From: Plasmodium malariae
Lineage: Eukaryota > Apicomplexa > Aconoidasida > Haemosporida > Plasmodiidae
DNA: 64,000 nucleotides
Reading direction: 5' to 3'
Assembly: GCF_900090045.1 (NCBI RefSeq)
Contig: NC_041777.1
Coordinates: forward strand, 551,501-615,500
The translations under genes were made by a program, and so were the position numbers. Shown piece after piece: positions 56,956-64,000 of this stretch (positions are counted from its first letter, which is position 1; each line of letters opens with the position of its first letter). The notes beneath the pieces are model-generated. The model was not told where the DNA came from and ran no database searches. It saw only the letters and a list, made by a program, of their open reading frames with translations.

Positions 56956-59900
56956 TTACAGCTGCGCAATTTTAGACGACAGGGGCAAATGGAAAACCGA
57001 GAAAACCTGATCAAAGAATATCTGCGAGTATATATTGTTCTGAACAATATTTTTAATTGCATTTCTTATGGTGTTTCTCTCTTCATTGTAATTAATATAA
57101 AAATTATTACTTTTCAAATTTAAGTAGGTGATAAAGTTAGAAATATTAGGGTATTTCATCTGTAACCCTTTAGTAATAGTTAAGGCTAGAACTTTGTTTT
57201 TACAAATATCATCAAACGACTCAATTTTATTGCTCCACTTAGTATTCTTCACCTCCTTAGTAACATATGTTTTAAACCCCTTGTCAATGCAAATGAACAC
57301 ATTGGCATCAGAGGGAGGGTATTCATTCTCATGTTGCTGTATTTCTGAATTGTTATTATATTTCGCGGTTACGGTGTGTACCTCAGCTGTGATGCTCTTC
57401 TCATCCGTTGTACTGTTTGCCCCTTCCGGTGTGCCGCTCTCCCCATCCGCGTGCTCCCTTAACCCATCGGGTATTGTTTTCAAGTTTCCCTTAAGCAAAT
57501 ATAAAAAGTATTCGAGCATCATATATATATACTTCTTTGACAAGAATGGTTTTAATGAGTTTTTTCTATTTTCACAGTTCACGTTAGGACAATTTTTGGG
57601 CTCCTTTAAGAAGACTCTCCTCGTTTTTAATGAGCAGCTATTACAAATATATAACTGTTTGTAAAAAGTAGTACACAAATGATGAATAAAGGAAAAGATG
57701 TAATTACGAATTTGTTCAATGGATAAGAATGAGAAGCATCTGTTACATTTAAAATATTTTATAAATATAGTTGGTTTTACATTATGTAAACAATTAGAAC
57801 AAACTAGAAATCCTTTCAAATGAATTTCTTTAAACCTTTCCTCTGACTCATTTAATAATGATAAAACATTTGCTTCTAAATAATTTTCATCATTCTGATA
57901 ATCTGTTTTTATATCTTTCACATCGTATATATTAAAACATGATGATATCTTTTCTGCACTTGTTCCTTCAATATATTGACACAATCTATTAATAGGTGAT
58001 AATATTTGATTTCTTATATAATAATCTTTATCAATCTTTAAATCATATTTTCTTATTTCATTTACACTAAAGCAACATAAAGAGTTATTCAATTTATCAT
58101 TTCCTTTATTATAAAATCTAGAAGCATCTTCACTCGTACATACACAATACTGAATCTCCTTGTTAACACATATATTATAGCCGTCCTTTATCATCCTTTC
58201 TGCTACTAGAACATGACCTAGTGAATTCTTCTCCTGGTACTCGCTCACGTTCTTCGTTAGCTTCTTTGTTATGACGTAGTAATCCAGATCGAATCTGCCG
58301 AGTACGATAGGAATAGAAATAAGTAAAAGGAATTAGAGAAATGGATTAATGAAACGGATTAATGGGACGGATTAATGAAACGGATTAATGAAACGGATTA
58401 ATGAAACGGATTAATGAAATGGATTAATGAAAAATAAACGCAGAACGATTGGTGGAGCTGATCATCCTACTTAGCACACTCCACGAATCCAGACATGCGT
58501 ATGCTCATACACACTCGCACATACACATGCATGCACACTCGCACATACACATACACAAACACATGCATACACAATTGCATGCACAAAAGGAAGGTCACAC
58601 AGCGTACTTACTCGTCCTTTTCTATCCTCTGGTTGACGGTCCTCAAATACTCGTGTATTTGCTCGGACAAGTCGTTCTCCACAGCTACATCCGAGTTGGC
58701 ATCCTGACTTCCCTTGTTGCTGAATATAATCCGTAGAACTTCATTACCCACTAGTTTTGAAATTTTGCAAAAATCTCTTTTAATAAAGTTAATTCCTTTC
58801 ATTTCATATTCACATTTTTCCATATTTGGATCTAGTACCTTAGCGCATGCATATTTTTTTTTTTTTAGTAAAAGCAATTTACTAAATATACATTCTATAT
58901 CTAGTTCTAACTTTTTATAATTTTTATTAATACTATTTTTTATAGTATGTGCTAATCTAAACGATTCTTTGTAGTTTTGAATCCCCTTTGCTTTAATCCC
59001 AGTATCTATCATAATAGAATCAGTATCTCCATAAATTACTTTTAAGTTATATTCCTTTTCAATTTTAAATTTAGTATGTTGTAGTAAACTCCTTCCTTTT
59101 AGTGTTATATACGATGCTATATGTCTAGCATAAAACCGATTGTTTGTGTTTCCTAAACAACCATATATACTGTTGCTAATTAGTTTTATTGAAAGGGACT
59201 GGATAAGTAATAATTCCTTCTTTTCTTTATTCTTTTCATTTGCAATTAATTTCTTAATAAAAGCTCTTTTATCAACTAAATTTTTCAAAATTGATGGCAA
59301 AATACCCTGTCTGCTCTTGTCAAAATCTTCGATTTCAGCGCACTCATTCGGGTCATCAACCAGGTAAACACCAGTGTTATCATCAGGACTGTCAACACCA
59401 ATGTTATCAACATTATCTTCACCAATGCCATACGCATTATTATTACCCACGTTACCTGCGTGATCTGAGCCCTCTTGATCATTAGGAACCCCCCTCACAG
59501 TCCTCCCCCCCTTCGATCGCCCATGCTGTACATCCTGCCCTCCGCTTTTTAACTTTAGTGTGCTAAAACATATATTATACTCAATAATGATGGAGGGATA
59601 TAAACTATTGAAGTCAAGATATAATACAAAGGTGTCGTAATATCCACATAACGGATCTAATACTAACCCTCCAGAGTATTTAGCTATATTTTTATTTTTC
59701 ACTTGCTCATTTTCTATCTTTTTTACCCTTTTATTTTTAATAACTGGGGTAATAAACTTTTTCTTATTATATTCATGAAGAAGGAAATATTCAATTCTTT
59801 CACTAGTATAACATAACAAGCTCCTCATCCACAAGTATCCACTTAACTTTGTAAGGTCTCTTGTCTTTTCTATTATCTGCAATACGTTACATACATTCGC

Positions 59901-62900
59901 TATCTCGTTAACGCAAAAAATCTGACTATTTATGTATAAGTTCAGGTGATTTTCCAAAATTTGCTGCGCATCGTACAGGTGAATGTTGCTGCAGTTCAGC
60001 AGGTTTATGTTGTTCACAATGAAGTCTTTAAACACGTTCACTGCGTTTACATTTGTGTTTGCATTTGCATTTGCGTTTCCGTTTGTGTTTGCGTTTGCCT
60101 GTGTACTGCTTACCGCAGATGTAGCACCGCTTACCGTAGTTGTAGAGCTGCTAATCACAGTCGCTGAACCGGTAGTAGCCTGAAATTTGCTCCTGACGCT
60201 GTCAATAATTTCGTCGAGGCAATAACTGGTCAGCTTGATCGAATCCTTGCATAAAACGTAGATGTCTACTATGAGTCTTCCCTTAATATTCTGGATAATG
60301 TTGTAGATAGAGCCTGTGCTATTTGTGCCGTTGAACTTATTTACCTTCATCTTTTCATTTTTTTTTAATTTTTTTTTTCTACTTAAAAAGTCTGCATTCA
60401 AATTATGGATATTACATCGATGAATTAAAAATTCTAAGTCAAAATTTAGAATGTTGTAACCAATATACATATCTACATCTAGTGCTCTTATTTTTTGAAG
60501 AAAATTTTCTAACAATATCTTTTCATTTTCAAAAACTTTACAAATACTTTTATTATAATTGTTACTAACATGTTTATTTGCCTTACTAGAGATACCACAA
60601 AAGTTTATGTACTTCATCCCTTCTGCATCTACTAAGGTACATATGCTAAACACTTCATGGTTGTTCTCTTCATTAAGTAAAGAAACTACTTTTATAACAA
60701 TTTTATTTAAATCCAGGTCAATGAAAGTGTTCCCACTAGTTTCTCCCTTTTTCTGTGTGTCCTCTGGTATCGTGCTATTTTTTTCATTTCCGCCATTAGT
60801 AGCAGATGTTGTAGCAGTAGAAGCTATTCCCGTATTGCTTTCATTATTTGGTCTACTGCTTAATCTCTTACTCACTGCTTTATCAAATGAATACACATTC
60901 TTTTTGTTGCTTGTTGTGCAATCAAAATAGCAGTAAGTAAAATTATTAGCAGAGTTTTTTTTTAAATCTTTTACCTTAACCCAACAAGGTAATTTTAAAT
61001 TTTTCTTAATAATAAAATTTTCTATGACATCTTCATTACAACAATAAAAGGAAGAATATGCTTGGCCATGCAAAAATTTTTCACTTATAGAATCATTATT
61101 ATATGAATATAAAACTTTTGCATAGATATCTTCTTCATTTGTTGTTAAATTTAAATTTCTTCTTTTTACAATTTTATATTTGGCCATTTTAATATTATGA
61201 TATTCTCTTATTTGTTTAAATTCTTCAACAAAGTCAGACATGATATGAATATTATATTTCTCATGTCCATACCTTATTTCCTCACCATTTTGTACATACA
61301 CTTTATTTCTATTTAAAAGAAAATAATAACATCTATCTATATCTTCTAAGTATATACTTATGCTCCTATACTTTTTAAATTTTGTTAGAGTCCTACCGAA
61401 TAGAATTATACTATTTCTATGTTTACATATATCAAATATGTATACGTTTACTAAACCATTCTCTTCACTTATTATAAACTCATCATTTTTATTTTTTAAA
61501 ATATTTGTACTTACTGCACAATCTTCATCATTATACGCATTCTCTTCATTCTTATTATTTTCCTTCTTTTTTATCACATCATCCATATGTACCAACGGAT
61601 CGGACTTGTTCATACCTTTTATTAGATTATTATCATTATTATTATAATACTCATTATTGTCATTTTGACAAATTTCATTCTTGACACAAATGTTATATCT
61701 ACTTGATTTTTTACCCTCCACATTTTTTAAAAAAAAAGAATTTTCCTTTTTTATTTCTCCTGTTGTGGGTAAATCATCTATACTCACATTTCTTTGCTTC
61801 TTGCTTTTTTCCTTATCTATATCAAACTCCTCCATACTCTCATCTTCAATAACTTTTCTCTTTCTTCCTCTATCGCATAACTGGTTTGGGTTTCCTTCTC
61901 CCACATTTTCCTCTTCATCTTCTCCCTTCTTCATTCTATAGTTCTTATGGTCCTCATATTTATTACCTTTTTCCCATCCTTCGCTGTCTTTGTCCACCTC
62001 ACCCTTCACCTGTGCAGAATGCATCTGTTGGTCTAATTCTGTTGCACGTGAAAAAAAAGAGGTTTTACATTTGTTCTTTTGATAAAGCGAGGAAGAACTA
62101 TCGCCTCGGCTATAACCTCGGCTATTATAACTGTGAACGTTACTACTACTAGTATTACTCAAGGAATATACACTTCGCTCTACTTTTCTAAACGAGCTAT
62201 CATTATTATATATACTATTCTTATCGTGCATATGATTTTCAATACTTCTAATATAACAACCTGATTTGTTGTTGTACTGCTTTTCATACGAATCCCTTGT
62301 TTTCCTTTTTTTCGTAAATGACTCTCCATCGCTACTACTTGATGAAGAATTTTGCTCCATTAATTTTTCTATATTTTTTGTTTTTGATATTTCTTCTTTG
62401 CTTAGTTTACAACTAGAAAAATTTTTTTGAATCTTCTTTTCTCTAATAAATGCATCCATTGGGTTGTTCTTTTGTTTTTCCTTGATCTCCTTTTCCACAT
62501 CTGTATGAAGATGAACACATACACATGTTTTTGGGCAACGGTGTGTCTAGCTGTTCATGGGACTATACACGAATGCACATATGTATACATATACGTATAT
62601 CTACATATACGCTTATATGTGTATCTATGCTTATATGCATAACTATGCTGATGAGTACATATATATATGTACGATTATATATATATAATCATAATCATAT
62701 GTGTGCTTATGGGCGCATGCACTCCCATCCCCCTAAATTTCCTAGCTGTTCATCTTACTTTTCTTTCTTAGCATTCCATAATTTATGTTCTCCACTATTA
62801 CATCATCACTTGAATCGAAGTCCTTGTCACCTGCAAAGATAATGAAGCATTATTTTTATCATTTAAAAATAGGAAAAAGGGAAAAGAAGAAAAGAGGAGA

Positions 62901-63533
62901 AGAAAAAGATTGGAAAAGGGGAGAATAAAAAGATTGGAAAAGAAGAAAAATAGAAAAAAAGAAAAGTCATCTCAAAAATTAATCTCAAAAAGTAGACCCA
63001 AAAGTCATCTCAAAAATTAATCTCAAAAAGTAGACCCAAAAGTCATCTCAAAAATGTTGAGCAGCGTTTTAGCCCTTACCCCCTACAATAAAATCCTTAA
63101 GTGAATTTTTATTTTCTATGTACCCTTCTTCATCTACTACTTCGTATATATCGTCATTTTTGTTTTTCACCTATATATGAAGGAAACAAAAAAGGAGTGT
63201 GTATTCTTCCTTTTTAAGAAATGAGCGATGGTTTTATATGCAATTACATTCATGTGATAAGCGTTGCATGGGTAAAAATATGAAGACAGAAAAATGTAAT
63301 TAGTTAGGGCATGGTAATAGCTGGATGTTTATTACAAAAGACGAGTTACACTGAAGTACCCACGAACACCTTTTTACAGCACGAAAATACCATTTTTTTG
63401 AATTAATAAATTATTTAAAAATATACAAAACAATGCATAGTATGCAAAACTTGTTCAGGAGTACCTCATAAAAATCTGTTGCTTTGCATTCTTTTGATCT
63501 CTGCTTCTTCAGCTTGTCAAAAACGTTACTCAT
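56956..63533 (-). CDS. POLA1: DNA polymerase alpha catalytic subunit (5 exons)
   Basis: Exons (minus): 63533-63465, 63170-63080, 62830-62759, 62500-58612, 58294-56956. All have GT...AG borders and consistent phases; 5460 nt, 1819 residues. The short first exons encode MSNVFDKLKKQRSKE and the YEVVDEEGY...DFIV segment typical of Pol alpha N-termini. An inactive exonuclease-like fold is seen (MYIGYNILNFDLEFLIH, about 750). Family B motifs are intact: A DFNSLYPSIIIEYNICF (about 1040), LVDKRAFIKKL, B KLISNSIYGCLG (about 1180), C YGDTDS (about 1234). FDLDYYVITKKLTK follows across the last junction. The C-terminus has two Cys clusters (CSNC...CNRC, about 1540-1560; CNSC...CPNVNC, about 1580-1610) that bind zinc and the B subunit. 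With primase it makes RNA-DNA primers for replication. A low-complexity insert follows motif A (about 1060-1100). Confidence 0.96.
58335..58435. repeat. 13-bp minisatellite in Pol alpha intron 4
   Basis: About seven units of attaatgaaacgg in the 317-bp intron 58295-58611. A (CA)-rich stretch (58499-58580) lies in the same intron. Confidence 0.85.
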
Positions 63534-64000
63534 TTTTTATTTTATATTTTTTTTTTTTTACATTTACGGGTAGTTATTCAGTATATCCTTTGCTTATATT
63601 ATGTACATGCGTGGGTATATATGAGTGTATATATAAGTACGTATATGTACGAATATATTCAAATGTATACACACTTGTATAAATATATGTATAGCCATAC
63701 CATTTACACATAAATTTACATATACATGTAATATCTTCATATATTTAAGTTCAAATTCCTATTACTCATTCGCATTTATTCCATCTAAAGAAAATTCTAA
63801 GCGAGCTTTAAAATGTATTTTTTAAAATTTTTGTATTGAAAGGAGACTAAGTATTAGTAAAATAAAATATCAATTAAAAAAAATTTGTTTCAGCTTTTTT
63901 CGAGCCATTTTTTTTTTTTTTTTTTTTATTATTATTTTTAATATTAATATTATGAATATCTTTTAAAAAATATGAACACGCAAGGAGAAAAAAAAAAAAA
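63534..64000. other. 5' flank of the Pol alpha gene
   Basis: AT-rich sequence upstream of the Pol alpha ATG. A poly(T) run (63548-63559) lies within 30 bases of the start; further up are tatatg/tacgta-rich sequence, a poly(T) run at 63910-63927 and an A run at the window end. No gene seen; probable promoter and 5' UTR. Confidence 0.6.

Overview
The window looks like nuclear chromosome sequence from a malaria parasite (genus Plasmodium). The evidence is: very AT-rich intergenic DNA full of homopolymers, (TA)n runs and minisatellites; large coding regions with Asn/Lys/Glu-rich low-complexity inserts; short GT-AG introns with T-rich acceptors; two eukaryotic tRNA genes; and an ApiAP2-type domain. 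Coding DNA is less AT-rich than I would expect for P. falciparum, so a species such as P. ovale or P. malariae is a guess. From memory, the order TilS, DEAD-box helicase, DNA polymerase alpha resembles part of P. falciparum chromosome 4. No search could be run.

Layout. 1-1479 (+): C-terminal part of an unrecognised protein. 2922-5828 (-): a Mad1-like spindle-checkpoint coiled-coil protein with a repeat array inside its C-terminal RWD domain. 7102-7534 (-): a possible small two-exon Cys-rich gene. 9402-13673 (+): a protein with one AP2 DNA-binding domain split by a 48-residue insert. 14801-15406 (-): small conserved-looking protein. 16203-19426 (-): apicoplast-type tRNA(Ile)-lysidine synthetase, whose C-terminal domain is out of frame after a 28-nt poly(A) run. 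20720-23251 (+): a highly divergent TBP-fold protein with about 500 residues inserted between its two halves. 24425-28369 (-): a degenerate DEAD-box helicase (DEAY). 29364-30437: tRNA-Ala(TGC) and tRNA-Glu(CTC). 31117-31518 (-): small secreted protein. 33066-39131 (-): 2021-residue protein of unknown function. 41794-55782 (-): ten exons that join in perfect phase into a 4051-residue alpha-solenoid whose C-terminus resembles nucleoporin Nup160/Nup120. 56956-63533 (-): five-exon catalytic subunit of DNA polymerase alpha, 1819 residues.

Functionally, the genes are mostly nuclear housekeeping: replication (Pol alpha), transcription (AP2 and TBP-like proteins), chromosome segregation (Mad1) and nuclear pore (Nup160-like), plus organelle tRNA maturation (TilS). 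They are independently transcribed eukaryotic genes, not an operon. The most promising undescribed items are the TBP-like protein, the split AP2 protein, the giant Nup160-like gene, the TilS poly(A) frameshift and the small spliced gene near 7.3 kb.
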